A stretch of 64,000 nucleotides of DNA, taken from contig NZ_QJJK01000003.1 of the NCBI RefSeq assembly GCF_003201475.1, forward strand, positions 496,001 to 560,000, in the 5' to 3' direction. Shown in pieces: positions 52,548 through 60,537 of the stretch (position 1 is the first letter of the stretch; each line of letters opens with the position of its first letter). The notes beneath the pieces were generated by a model. The model did not search any database and was not told the origin of the DNA. It was given only the letters and a program-made list of their open reading frames with translations. The DNA is from Chelatococcus asaccharovorans (lineage in GTDB: Bacteria > Pseudomonadota > Alphaproteobacteria > Rhizobiales > Beijerinckiaceae). The translations under genes and the position numbers were made by a program.

Positions 52548-52554
52548 GGCAACC

Positions 52555-53598
52555 TCAAACGAGCGGGATCGGCAGGCGATAGACACGCACCGCGGTGTTG
52601 TGGAACAGGGCGGCCTTCTCGGCGGTGCTGGCGCCCGCGGCGAGCCGCTTGAAGGCGTTCCACACGACGGGATAGGAGAACATGCCCTTGTCCACGGGGA
52701 AGTTGCTCTCGAACATGCAGCGGTCCACGCCGAAGGCTTCGATCGCGGTCTCGACCAGCGGCTGCCAGGCCCGGGCCAGATCGCCGGAGGATGGCGGACG
52801 CGGGCCTTCGTGCCAGGTCGCGCCCGTCACCACCATGCCCATGCCGCCCATCTTGATCGCGACATTGGGGCAGGCAGCGAGCATTCGGATGTTCTCCCGC
52901 CATTGGCGGAACGTCTCGTCCTCACGTCCCTTGTAGGGCCCGACGCCGAGCGGGCAGCCAAAATGGTCAAGCACGATGGCCAGTTCCGGCAGGAACCGCG
53001 CCACCTCGATCAGATCCGAGAGCTGGCTGTGGTAGAGCATCGCGTCAAAGCTCAGACCGTGGCGGGCGAGGGTCGCCAGGCCCTCGCGGAAATCGATGCG
53101 CTTCAGGAGCCCTTCCGGAGAGGGCCGCAGGGCGATGCCATTCGGAAAATGGGGATCGCGCGTCACGAGGTGACGCACGCCGCGAAACCGCTCCGGCGAT
53201 GCCGCGCTATGCGCCGCGATCACGCGCTCCACCGCACCGCCGAGCGTAAGATCGGCCTTGCCGACGATCCCGCGGCAGAGCCCGCGATCGGCTAGATCCG
53301 GCCGCGCCGCGAGTGCCTTCTCAATGGCCTCGGTTTCGCCAACCGGCTTCAGTTCCTCCGGGCCCTCAATGCGGTAGCTGGAATGGGCTTCGACGAAGAC
53401 GGTCGCAACCACACGATGGCCGTGCCCGATATCCTCGGCGAGATCTGCAACACCATAGGGATTGCCCTCCTGCGCCCAGATATGATGGTGCGGATCCACG
53501 ATAGGCAGCGACGGATCGAGGATATCCTCATCCTGCAAGGCCAGCCATTCCACCCTCGGGTTGGGATAGCGAAGTGCCCCGGTAAACTCGAGCGCCAT
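52555..53598 (-). CDS. Amidohydrolase family 2 protein (TIM-barrel metal-dependent hydrolase)
   Basis: Protein of 347 aa. Metal motif at the first strand: PIVDPHHHIWA (H-x-H). Further: VVATVFVEAHSSYR, GVRHLVTRDPHFPNGI, LPELAIVLDHFGCPLGVG, VAIKMGGMGMV, and RCMFESNFPVDKGMFSYPVVWNAFKRLA, where the Asn/Asp near SNFPVDK is the usual final metal-side residue. The pattern matches PF04909 enzymes such as 2-pyrone-4,6-dicarboxylate lactonase and decarboxylases. It probably hydrolyses a lactone or decarboxylates an intermediate of this cluster. Confidence 0.92.
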   Translation of the reverse strand: MALEFTGALRYPNPRVEWLALQDEDILDPSLPIVDPHHHIWAQEGNPYGVADLAEDIGHGHRVVATVFVEAHSSYRIEGPEELKPVGETEAIEKALAARPDLADRGLCRGIVGKADLTLGGAVERVIAAHSAASPERFRGVRHLVTRDPHFPNGIALRPSPEGLLKRIDFREGLATLARHGLSFDAMLYHSQLSDLIEVARFLPELAIVLDHFGCPLGVGPYKGREDETFRQWRENIRMLAACPNVAIKMGGMGMVVTGATWHEGPRPPSSGDLARAWQPLVETAIEAFGVDRCMFESNFPVDKGMFSYPVVWNAFKRLAAGASTAEKAALFHNTAVRVYRLPIPLV

Positions 53599-53896
53599 CG
53601 GCGACCTCCATAAAATCGAAGTTTATTCGGTAATATCCTGCTCTACGCATATCTGTCAAAGCGCCCGCCTGTTGCGCCTCCCGAAATCGGGAAGGCGCCG
53701 CATGTCGAAAGCCTGCCAACAGCAGATAGATATGGCTTTCATACGAGAGAACCCATGTCTTTCGTCGTGCAGGGCCAGGGCGAAGCATTGACAAAGCCGC
53801 AACGAAGATCTAACACGAAAATAATTCGGAAAAAATGCAATTGCACGCATGAAGATGCCGCAAACCTGTCGCGGCGCCTTTCGGAGGGAGGACACC
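53599..53896. promoter_or_regulatory. Divergent promoter region, amidohydrolase operon / Liv importer 2
   Basis: A plus-strand sigma-70-like promoter, TTGACA (53788-53793), 17 bp, TAACAC (53811-53816), stands 80 bp before the binding-protein ATG. A strong hairpin (gcgcctcccga / tcggg-a-aggcgc, 53674-53698, one bulged A) lies between the two divergent units and could be an operator. No gene was found. Confidence 0.45.
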
Positions 53897-55075
53897 ATGA
53901 AACATCTGCAGTATGGGCTCGCGGCTCTGGTCCTGACCGCCAATCTGGCGATGGCTCCCGCCCGGGCGGACGGGCCGGGCGTCACCGCCGACACCATCAC
54001 CCTCGGCTCCTGGTCGGCCCTGACCGGCCCCTTCGCCGTCTATGGCGTGCCCGGAGTCGCCGGGCAGACGGCCTTCTACGGCAAGTTGAATGCCGAAGGC
54101 GGCATCAACGGGCGCAAGATCCGTGTAATCACCGAGGATCACGCCTACAATCCGCAGCAGGCGGTCGCTGCCGCGCGCAAACTCGTCAACCGCGACAAGG
54201 TGCTGGCCATCCAGGGCGCCTATGGCACCGGGCCGAGCGCTGCAGCCTTTCCCTACCTCCAGCAGGAGGGTGCACCTTTCGTCATGCCCTATGCCGGGGC
54301 GCTTGACTGGTATGAGCCGCCGCGGCCGCTCATCGTAGGCGCGCAGACCCTGCTCGACTATCAGGCCCGGGCGGTCGGCCGCTGGGCGGGCAAGGACGGG
54401 CACAAGAATGTCGCCGTCGTGCACGCGGCCGTCGCGGCCTACGAAAAGGTGGCGTCCAATGTGGGACCTGGCGTCAAATCGGCCATCCCCGACGCCACAG
54501 TCACCATGGTTCCCGTCAAGCTCGGCACCACGGACTATGCGCCGATCGCGCTTGAACTGGCCGGCAAGACGCCTGACGCCGTCGTCTTCATCGGCACGAT
54601 GCAGGAGCTTGTCGCGCTCGCCAAGGAATTGAAGCAGCAGAAGGTCAAGACCAGCCTCTATACCTATGGCGGCAATGTCGCGAATGACCTGATTACCCTG
54701 GGCGGCGAAGCCGTCGAAGGGTTGCGCAGCGTCTCGCTCACGCTCCCCGTTAACAGCGATGCACCCGCCGTCGCGGCCTATCGGGAGGCGCTCGCCAAAT
54801 TCGCGCCGAACGAGAAGCCCGACTACGGCTCGCTCCTCACCTATGCGCTTGCAATGGTGACCGCCGAGGCGATCCGCAACGCCGGCGAACCGCTCACACG
54901 CGAGAGCCTGATGACAGGCTTCAACACGCTGAAGGATTTCGACACGGGCATCATCGGCAAGGTCACGGTCACGCCAGAGCGGCACCTCGGCACGACCGAA
55001 GTCATTCCGGTCGAGATCAAGGGCGGTCAGTGGGCTACGGCCGGCACATTCGTGGACGCCCTATCCAACTGGTAA
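53897..55075 (+). CDS. ABC transporter substrate-binding protein (LivK family), importer 2
   Basis: Receptor of 392 aa. The start at 53897 follows a ggagggagg and gives a signal peptide (MKHLQYGLAALVLTANLAM, cleavage near ARADG). Mature part: ITLGSWSALTGPFAVYGVPGVAGQTAFYGKLNAEGGINGRKIRVITEDHAYNP, VLAIQGAYGTGPSAAAFPYLQQEGAPFVMPY, and YGSLLTYALAMVTAEAIRNAG. A hairpin follows the stop. It is the first gene of a unit that continues into importer 2 and the biotin-dependent carboxylase, so its ligand may be that enzyme's substrate. Confidence 0.93.
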   Translation: MKHLQYGLAALVLTANLAMAPARADGPGVTADTITLGSWSALTGPFAVYGVPGVAGQTAFYGKLNAEGGINGRKIRVITEDHAYNPQQAVAAARKLVNRDKVLAIQGAYGTGPSAAAFPYLQQEGAPFVMPYAGALDWYEPPRPLIVGAQTLLDYQARAVGRWAGKDGHKNVAVVHAAVAAYEKVASNVGPGVKSAIPDATVTMVPVKLGTTDYAPIALELAGKTPDAVVFIGTMQELVALAKELKQQKVKTSLYTYGGNVANDLITLGGEAVEGLRSVSLTLPVNSDAPAVAAYREALAKFAPNEKPDYGSLLTYALAMVTAEAIRNAGEPLTRESLMTGFNTLKDFDTGIIGKVTVTPERHLGTTEVIPVEIKGGQWATAGTFVDALSNW

Positions 55076-55091
55076 CGCACTCCAGCAGGAA

Positions 55092-55119
55092 GCGCAGCCG
55101 TTGCTGTGACGGCTTGCGC
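55092..55119 (+). other. Hairpin between importer 2 binding protein and permease
   Basis: The arms gcgc-a-gccgt (55092-55101) and acggc-tt-gcgc (55109-55119) enclose tgctgtg, followed by ctctccttg. It is a possible partial terminator or mRNA-stabilising structure that lets the binding protein be made in excess over the permeases. Confidence 0.45.
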
Positions 55120-55175
55120 CTCTCCTTGTGATCGCGAGACGGTCTGAACGAGCCCCCTCTTTCCAATGAGGTCCC

Positions 55176-56051
55176 ATGCACGACCTGTTGCCCGTGATCG
55201 CTGCCGGCATCGTCAGCGGTTCCGCCTATGCGCTCCTGGCGCTCGGTATCGTCATCATCTTCCGCTCCACTGATACGGTGAATTTCGCCATCGGGGATAT
55301 GGCGACGCTCGGCGTCTATATCGCGGTCACGGCCATCGGCTTTGGCGTGCCGGTCGCCGGCGGCCTCTTGATCGCTATCGTCGTCGCCGGCGGAACGGGC
55401 GTCCTGACAGAACGGTTCCTGATCCGCCCGCTGGGAGCCGGCCACAAGAGCCTCTTCATCGCGCTCGTCGTCACCATCGGGCTCGGCCTGGTGATTCATG
55501 CTGCGCTCGGCGCGATCTGGGGCCACCGCCCGACAACCATTCCGGCCATCATTCCCGGAACGGCGAGCGTCTTCGGCGTCGCGCTGACCTGGAACAAGAT
55601 CGTGGCGACCGGCATCGCCCTGGCGGCGATGGCGCTGGTCGCCTGGTTCTTCCGCTTCACGCCCATGGGCGTCGCCATGCGCGCGAGCGCCGAGGACCAC
55701 TTCGCCGCGCGCATCGTCGGCATCAATCCGGGGCGCATCGCAGCCATTGCCTGGTTCCTCGGCTGCGGGCTGGCGGCCATCGCCGCCTTCTTCCTCGCGA
55801 TGGACACCTCGGTGAACGCCAACCTCACGCTGGCCGCCCTCTTCCGCGCCTTCGCGGGCGTCTTCCTCGGCGGACTGACATCCATGCCCGGCGCGGCCAT
55901 CGGCGGCTTCGCCATCGGCATCCTCGACAATCTCGCCGGACGTTATCTCTCGGCGAATTATCGCGATACCATCGTCTTCGCCGTCATCGTCGCGGTGCTG
56001 TTCGTCAGGCCCTCCGGCTTCCTCGGCGCCGGCCGAAAGGAGCGGGTATGA
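55176..56051 (+). CDS. Branched-chain amino acid-type ABC permease (LivH family), importer 2
   Basis: Inner-membrane protein of 291 aa: LLPVIAAGIVSGSAYALLALGIVIIF, STDTVNFAIGDMATLGVYIAV, FTPMGVAMRASAEDHFAARIVGINPGRIAAIAWFLGCGLAA, and FAGVFLGGLTSMPGAAIGGFAIGILDNL. It overlaps the following LivM-LivG fusion gene by ATGA. Confidence 0.93.
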   Translation: MHDLLPVIAAGIVSGSAYALLALGIVIIFRSTDTVNFAIGDMATLGVYIAVTAIGFGVPVAGGLLIAIVVAGGTGVLTERFLIRPLGAGHKSLFIALVVTIGLGLVIHAALGAIWGHRPTTIPAIIPGTASVFGVALTWNKIVATGIALAAMALVAWFFRFTPMGVAMRASAEDHFAARIVGINPGRIAAIAWFLGCGLAAIAAFFLAMDTSVNANLTLAALFRAFAGVFLGGLTSMPGAAIGGFAIGILDNLAGRYLSANYRDTIVFAVIVAVLFVRPSGFLGAGRKERV

Positions 56052-57832
56052 ACGCTTTATCCCGCAGCCTCCTCATCATCGGCATTGGCGCCGCTGTCGC
56101 CCTGCTCGTCGGCTTCGCCGAAGGCTACAGCCAGTTCGTCATCGCCTCGGTCGCCTTCGTCTCGATTTCCGTGCTGGCGGTCTCGACACTCGCGGGTCTC
56201 ACCGGCATCTGGTCGATGGGGCATATGGCCTTCGTCGCTTTCGGCGCTTATCTCTCGGCCCAGCTTGCCCTGCGCGGCTGGCCCGTCGAGGTGGCCATTC
56301 CCCTCGCCATGATCGGCGCAGGCTCCGTCGGCTTCCTGCTCGGCCTCAGCGCAGGGCGGTTCTCGGTGCTCTACTTCGGCCTCCTGACGATGGCCCTGTC
56401 GCTGGCCGCCAGCGAGATCATCGGCCACTGGACCGAGGTCACCGGCGGCGACGAGGGCATTGCCGTCACCCCGGCAATCAGCCTGATGCTGGGCCGCGAA
56501 CTCGACCTCGGCGACGCTGTCGTGCTGTGCGTTCTCCTCGCGACGCTGGCCTTCCTGCTCACCGAGATCATCGCCCGCGGCCCCATCGGCCGCCGATGGC
56601 TCGCCATCAAAAGCCAGCGAACCGCGGCCACCGCCATCGGCCTGAAGCCGCAGCTGGACAATGCTTCGGCCTTCGGGTTTTCAGCCGCCATCGCATCTCT
56701 GTCCGGCATCGGCATAGCTTTCTCGATAGGCTATCTCGATCCCGTGGGCTTCGACCTGAACATGGGCGTGAAGCTCATCGTCGCGACAGTGGTCGGCGGC
56801 GCAGGCAGCCTGCTCGGCGCGCTCCTCGGCGCGGCCTTTATCGTCGTCGTGCCGGAAATGGCGCGCAACGTGCCGGCCTTCTCCGAATTCGTGTTTGGCA
56901 TCGCCACCGTGCTCACGCTCCTCTTCCTGCGGCAGGGCATCGTGCCCAGCATCGGCGCCGCCCTGAAGCGGCGGTCAAAGACACGAAAGCCGGAAACGCC
57001 TTCCGACCAGGCCTTGGACAGCCGCGCCATCGCCCAGGTCGTCGGCACGCTGCTGCCGCCGGCAACCGAAACCCTCGAGGCCAGAGACCTCGCCGTCGAG
57101 TTCGGGGGCGTGAAGGCCCTGCAGGGTGTCGGCCTGACATTGCCGCCGGGCCGCTCAGTCGGTCTGATCGGCCCGAATGGCGCGGGCAAGACAACCTTCC
57201 TCAACGTCCTGAGCGGCTTCTATCAAGCGACCTCCGCCGAGGCGGTCCGGCTCGGCCCCGTCGATCTCACGATCCTGAAGCCGTCCGACCGCATCGGCAT
57301 CGGCTTCGGACGCACCTTCCAGCACGCGGAACTGTTCGGCGATCTCACGCTCCGCGAGACATTCGCGGTCGCTGCGCTCCAGGGGGCGGCCCGACGCCGG
57401 GCGCACGGCCTGCCGAACATGACGGCGGCCGAAGTCGCTGAGCGGATCATCGCCGGGCTCAACCTTGGTGCAGTCGCAGACATGAAGCCCGGTGAACTGC
57501 CTTTCGGCATCCAGAAAGTCGCCGATGTCGGACGCGTGCTGGCCACGGGCGTCTCCGTGGTCGCCCTGGACGAGCCTTTCGCCGGCCTCGACGCCGGCGA
57601 GCGCGCCGCGATCCGCACGATCCTCCAGGGCATGCGTGCGGCTGGGGTCTCCATTCTCATCATCGACCACGCCGTGCAGGAGGTGATGGGCATTTCCGAC
57701 CGTGTCGTCGTGTTCGAATTCGGCCGCCTGCTGGCGGAGGGCTTGCCCGATGAGATCCGCAACCATCCAGAAGTCCTGCGCGCCTATTTCGGCGAGGATG
57801 CCGTGGACGCCAGAAAGGTGATGACCGCATGA
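56048..57832 (+). CDS. Fused LivM-type permease and LivG-type ATPase, importer 2
   Basis: Protein of 594 aa. Residues 1-310 are a LivM permease (VSISVLAVSTLAGLTGIWSMGHMAFVAFGAYLSAQL; RWLAIKSQRTAATAIGLKPQLDNASAFGFSAAIASLSG; TVVGGAGSLLGALLGAAFIVVVPEM). A basic linker (RRSKTRKPETP) leads to a LivG-type ATPase, residues about 338-594: LEARDLAVEFGGVKALQGVGL, Walker A GPNGAGKTT, GFGRTFQHAELFGDLTLRETFAV, ELPFGIQKVADVGRVLATG (signature region), Walker B VVALDEPFAGLD, IIDHAVQEVMGISDRVVVFEFG. Such fusions are known in this family. Importer 1 keeps the two as separate genes. Confidence 0.92.
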   Translation: MNALSRSLLIIGIGAAVALLVGFAEGYSQFVIASVAFVSISVLAVSTLAGLTGIWSMGHMAFVAFGAYLSAQLALRGWPVEVAIPLAMIGAGSVGFLLGLSAGRFSVLYFGLLTMALSLAASEIIGHWTEVTGGDEGIAVTPAISLMLGRELDLGDAVVLCVLLATLAFLLTEIIARGPIGRRWLAIKSQRTAATAIGLKPQLDNASAFGFSAAIASLSGIGIAFSIGYLDPVGFDLNMGVKLIVATVVGGAGSLLGALLGAAFIVVVPEMARNVPAFSEFVFGIATVLTLLFLRQGIVPSIGAALKRRSKTRKPETPSDQALDSRAIAQVVGTLLPPATETLEARDLAVEFGGVKALQGVGLTLPPGRSVGLIGPNGAGKTTFLNVLSGFYQATSAEAVRLGPVDLTILKPSDRIGIGFGRTFQHAELFGDLTLRETFAVAALQGAARRRAHGLPNMTAAEVAERIIAGLNLGAVADMKPGELPFGIQKVADVGRVLATGVSVVALDEPFAGLDAGERAAIRTILQGMRAAGVSILIIDHAVQEVMGISDRVVVFEFGRLLAEGLPDEIRNHPEVLRAYFGEDAVDARKVMTA

Positions 57833-58545
57833 GCGCCCTTCTCGCCGCCCGTGGCATCGGCCATCGCTATCAGGGCGTTCTCGCTCTCAACGACATCGAA
57901 CTCGATGTGCCGAAGGGCACGTTCATGGCGATACTCGGCCCGAATGGCGCGGGGAAGTCGACGCTGGCGCAGATCCTCGCCGGCGCGATCCGGCCCGCCA
58001 AAGGCCAGATCCTGCTTGAGGGCGCTGACGTGACGGCGCGCGCCGGCCGGCAGGGTCTCATCCGCAATGGCGTGGCGCTCATCCCCGAAGGCCGCAGGCT
58101 GTTCGGCCAGCTTACCGTGGACGAGAACCTGATGCTCGGCGCCTATGGCCAGCCGCGCGCGGTGCGTGAGGCGCGGCTCGAAAAGGTTTATGCGCTGATG
58201 CCCGAGGCGGTACGCCAGGGCAAGCATCGCGCGGCCGTCACGCTCTCGGGCGGCGAGCAGCAGATGCTCGTCGTCGGACGCGCGCTGATGGCCGAACCGC
58301 GCGCCATTCTGATCGACGAGCCCTCACTGGGCCTGGCGCCGATCCTCACCGCCAAGGTCTATGACCTGCTGTCGGGGCTTCGGCGCGGCGGCGTGACGGT
58401 GGTCGTCTTCGAGCAACTCGCGACCCATGCGCTGCGACATGCCGACAGCATCGTCGTCATCAATCAGGGCGAGATTTCCTTCCGCGGCGGCGTCGATGAC
58501 GAAGCGACGCATGAGGCGCTGCGCACGGGCTATCTCGGTCACTGA
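57829..58545 (+). CDS. ABC transporter ATP-binding protein (LivF family), importer 2
   Basis: ATPase of 238 aa: YQGVLALNDIELDVPKGTFMAILGPNGAGKST (Walker A), ALIPEGRRLFGQLTVDENLMLGAYGQP, signature LSGGEQQMLVVGRALM, Walker B AILIDEPSLGLAPIL, VVVFEQLATHALRHADSIVVINQG. The nucleotide site looks complete. It starts by ATGA overlap with the LivM-LivG fusion. A perfect palindrome, ctgtcgcgacag (58547-58558), lies just behind the stop. Confidence 0.94.
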   Translation: MSALLAARGIGHRYQGVLALNDIELDVPKGTFMAILGPNGAGKSTLAQILAGAIRPAKGQILLEGADVTARAGRQGLIRNGVALIPEGRRLFGQLTVDENLMLGAYGQPRAVREARLEKVYALMPEAVRQGKHRAAVTLSGGEQQMLVVGRALMAEPRAILIDEPSLGLAPILTAKVYDLLSGLRRGGVTVVVFEQLATHALRHADSIVVINQGEISFRGGVDDEATHEALRTGYLGH

Positions 58546-58645
58546 ACTGTCGCGACAGATAAGCCGGTACCGCGCAGGCCATGGACAAAGCCTGCCCTGC
58601 GCCACGATCAGAACGCCACACCGAGCGGCGGAAAGGGAATAAGAC

Positions 58646-59149
58646 ATGCCCGTCAAATCCGAAGAGATTGCCACCCTGATCGAACTCTTCAACGAATCCG
58701 ACTGGGACGAGCTGCATGTCGCCATCGAAGGGCTCCAGCTCTTCCTGTCGACCGATCCCAATGCCAGGCTTTACCCGGGCAGTGCGGCCGTCACGGCGGC
58801 ACCCGCACCAGCACCCGCACCCGCAATTTCTGTGCAGCCCGTAGCTGTCCAGGCTCCTGCGGCCAGGCCGACAACGCCCGCGCCGGCCCAGGGCGAGGCT
58901 GTTCCGGCCCATTGGGTTCCCGTGAAGGCCCCCAATCTCGGCACCTTCTACCGCGCCCCGAAGCCCGGCGCCGCACCCTTCGTCGAAATCGGCCAGGCGG
59001 TTGAGGCCTCCACCGAAATCTGCCTGCTCGAGGTGATGAAGCTGTTCACGGCGGTGCAGGCCGGCACGAAGGGCACGGTTCGCCGTGTGTGCGTCGACGA
59101 CGCCGAGATGGTCGAGCACGGCCAGGTCCTCTTCTACATCGAACCATGA
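58646..59149 (+). CDS. Biotin carboxyl carrier protein (AccB-like)
   Basis: Protein of 167 aa. An N-terminal part (VKSEEIATLIELFNESDWDELHVAIEGLQLFL) is followed by a flexible Ala/Pro-rich linker (residues about 55-90) and a C-terminal biotinyl domain with GTFYRAPKPGAAPFVEIGQAVEA and the biotinylation site EVMKL (Lys132). It carries carboxybiotin between the biotin carboxylase and carboxyltransferase encoded immediately downstream. The window gives no accA/accD partner, so this is unlikely to be the housekeeping acetyl-CoA carboxylase carrier. Confidence 0.93.
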   Translation: MPVKSEEIATLIELFNESDWDELHVAIEGLQLFLSTDPNARLYPGSAAVTAAPAPAPAPAISVQPVAVQAPAARPTTPAPAQGEAVPAHWVPVKAPNLGTFYRAPKPGAAPFVEIGQAVEASTEICLLEVMKLFTAVQAGTKGTVRRVCVDDAEMVEHGQVLFYIEP

Positions 59150-59165
59150 CAGGACGGCCAAGGAT

Positions 59166-60533
59166 ATGGCGATCAAGCGCCTTTTCATTGCCAACCGCGG
59201 CGAGATCGCGGTGCGCATCCTGCGCGCGGCCGAAGCGCTCGGCATCGAGACTGTCATCGGCATTTCTGCCGCGGACAAGGACAGCCTGGGCGCACGGATG
59301 GCGGACCGCGCGGTGGTGCTCGGCCCCGCACCGTCAGGCCAGAGCTATCTCAACGTCAATCTGATCCTTCACGCCGCGCTTGCAACCGGTTGTGACGCGC
59401 TGCATCCGGGCTACGGCTTTCTCTCCGAAAAGCCCGAGTTGTCGCGGCTCTGCGCGGAGCACGGCATCACCTTCGTCGGCCCGCGACCGGAGACGATCGC
59501 GACCTTGGGTGACAAGCTCGGCGCGCGTGCGCTCGCGCTCGAGGCGGGTGTTCCCACTGTTCCCGGCACCGACCATATCGCCGGCGTCGCCGAGGCGAAG
59601 GCAGCGGCCGAAGCCCTTGGCTATCCCGTCGTCATGAAGGCTTCCGCGGGCGGCGGCGGGCGCGGCATGTTCAAGGCGTCGTCTCAAAGCGATATAGAAA
59701 CCTCCTTCGCGCGCGCCTCGCGCGAGGCGGAAGCCGCCTTCGGCGACAGCCGGCTCTATATGGAGCGCTTCGTCGAGCGTGCCCGGCACGTGGAGGTGCA
59801 GATCCTCGGCGACGGCGAGGGTAACGTCCTCCATTTCGGGGAGCGTGACTGCACGGTCCAGCGCCGTTACCAGAAGCTGATTGAGGAAGCGCCATCGGCG
59901 GCCCTCTCGGCCGCTGTCAGGGAGCGCCTGCATGCAGCCGCTGTCCGGCTGACCGCCCATGCGCGCTATCGCAACGCCGGGACGGTCGAATTCCTCTATG
60001 ACGTGGACCGCGACGACTTCTATTTCATCGAAGTGAACTCGCGCATCCAGGTCGAGCACCCGGTCTCCGAGGCCATCACCGGGCAGGACCTGATCGGACT
60101 GCAACTGCGCGTCGCCGCCGGCGAGGGCCTCGGCCTGCGTCAGGGCGACATCACCATCGCCGGGCACGCCATCGAGGTGCGCATCAATGCCGAGGACCCG
60201 GGGCGCGATTTCATGCCCTCCCCTGGCCGCGTCACGCGTTGGGGACCGCCGGAAGGCCCCGGCCTGCGGCTCGACAGCCACGTCTACGAGGGCTATCTGG
60301 TCCCGCCCTTCTACGATTCCATGGTCGGCAAGCTGATCGCCCATGGACGCTCACGCGAGGAGGCGCTCGATCGTTTGCTCGCGGCCGTGAAGGCTTTTCG
60401 CATCGAAGGCATCCGCACCACCCTGCCGCTCGACGCCTTCATTCTCGACCACCCGGACTTCCGCGCGAACACCATCACCACACGCTGGCTGGAGGACCGC
60501 GGCCTGCCCGCCTTCCGGCCCGACACGGAGTAG
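59166..60533 (+). CDS. Biotin carboxylase (AccC-like)
   Basis: ATP-grasp enzyme of 455 aa that carboxylates the biotin of the carrier with bicarbonate and ATP. Start MAIKRLFIANRGEIAVRILRAAEALG at 59166, preceded by aagga; the frame upstream overlaps the carrier gene. Motifs: HPGYGFLSEKPELSRLC, the glycine-rich GGGGRGMFKA, ERFVERARHVEVQILGDGEGNVLHFGERDCTVQRRYQKLIEEAPS, and VNSRIQVEHPVSEAITGQDLI. All main catalytic stretches are present; His in the common RRHQK is Tyr here. It lies 16 bp after the carrier and 4 bp before the carboxyltransferase. Confidence 0.94.
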   Translation: MAIKRLFIANRGEIAVRILRAAEALGIETVIGISAADKDSLGARMADRAVVLGPAPSGQSYLNVNLILHAALATGCDALHPGYGFLSEKPELSRLCAEHGITFVGPRPETIATLGDKLGARALALEAGVPTVPGTDHIAGVAEAKAAAEALGYPVVMKASAGGGGRGMFKASSQSDIETSFARASREAEAAFGDSRLYMERFVERARHVEVQILGDGEGNVLHFGERDCTVQRRYQKLIEEAPSAALSAAVRERLHAAAVRLTAHARYRNAGTVEFLYDVDRDDFYFIEVNSRIQVEHPVSEAITGQDLIGLQLRVAAGEGLGLRQGDITIAGHAIEVRINAEDPGRDFMPSPGRVTRWGPPEGPGLRLDSHVYEGYLVPPFYDSMVGKLIAHGRSREEALDRLLAAVKAFRIEGIRTTLPLDAFILDHPDFRANTITTRWLEDRGLPAFRPDTE

Positions 60534-60537
60534 CCCC

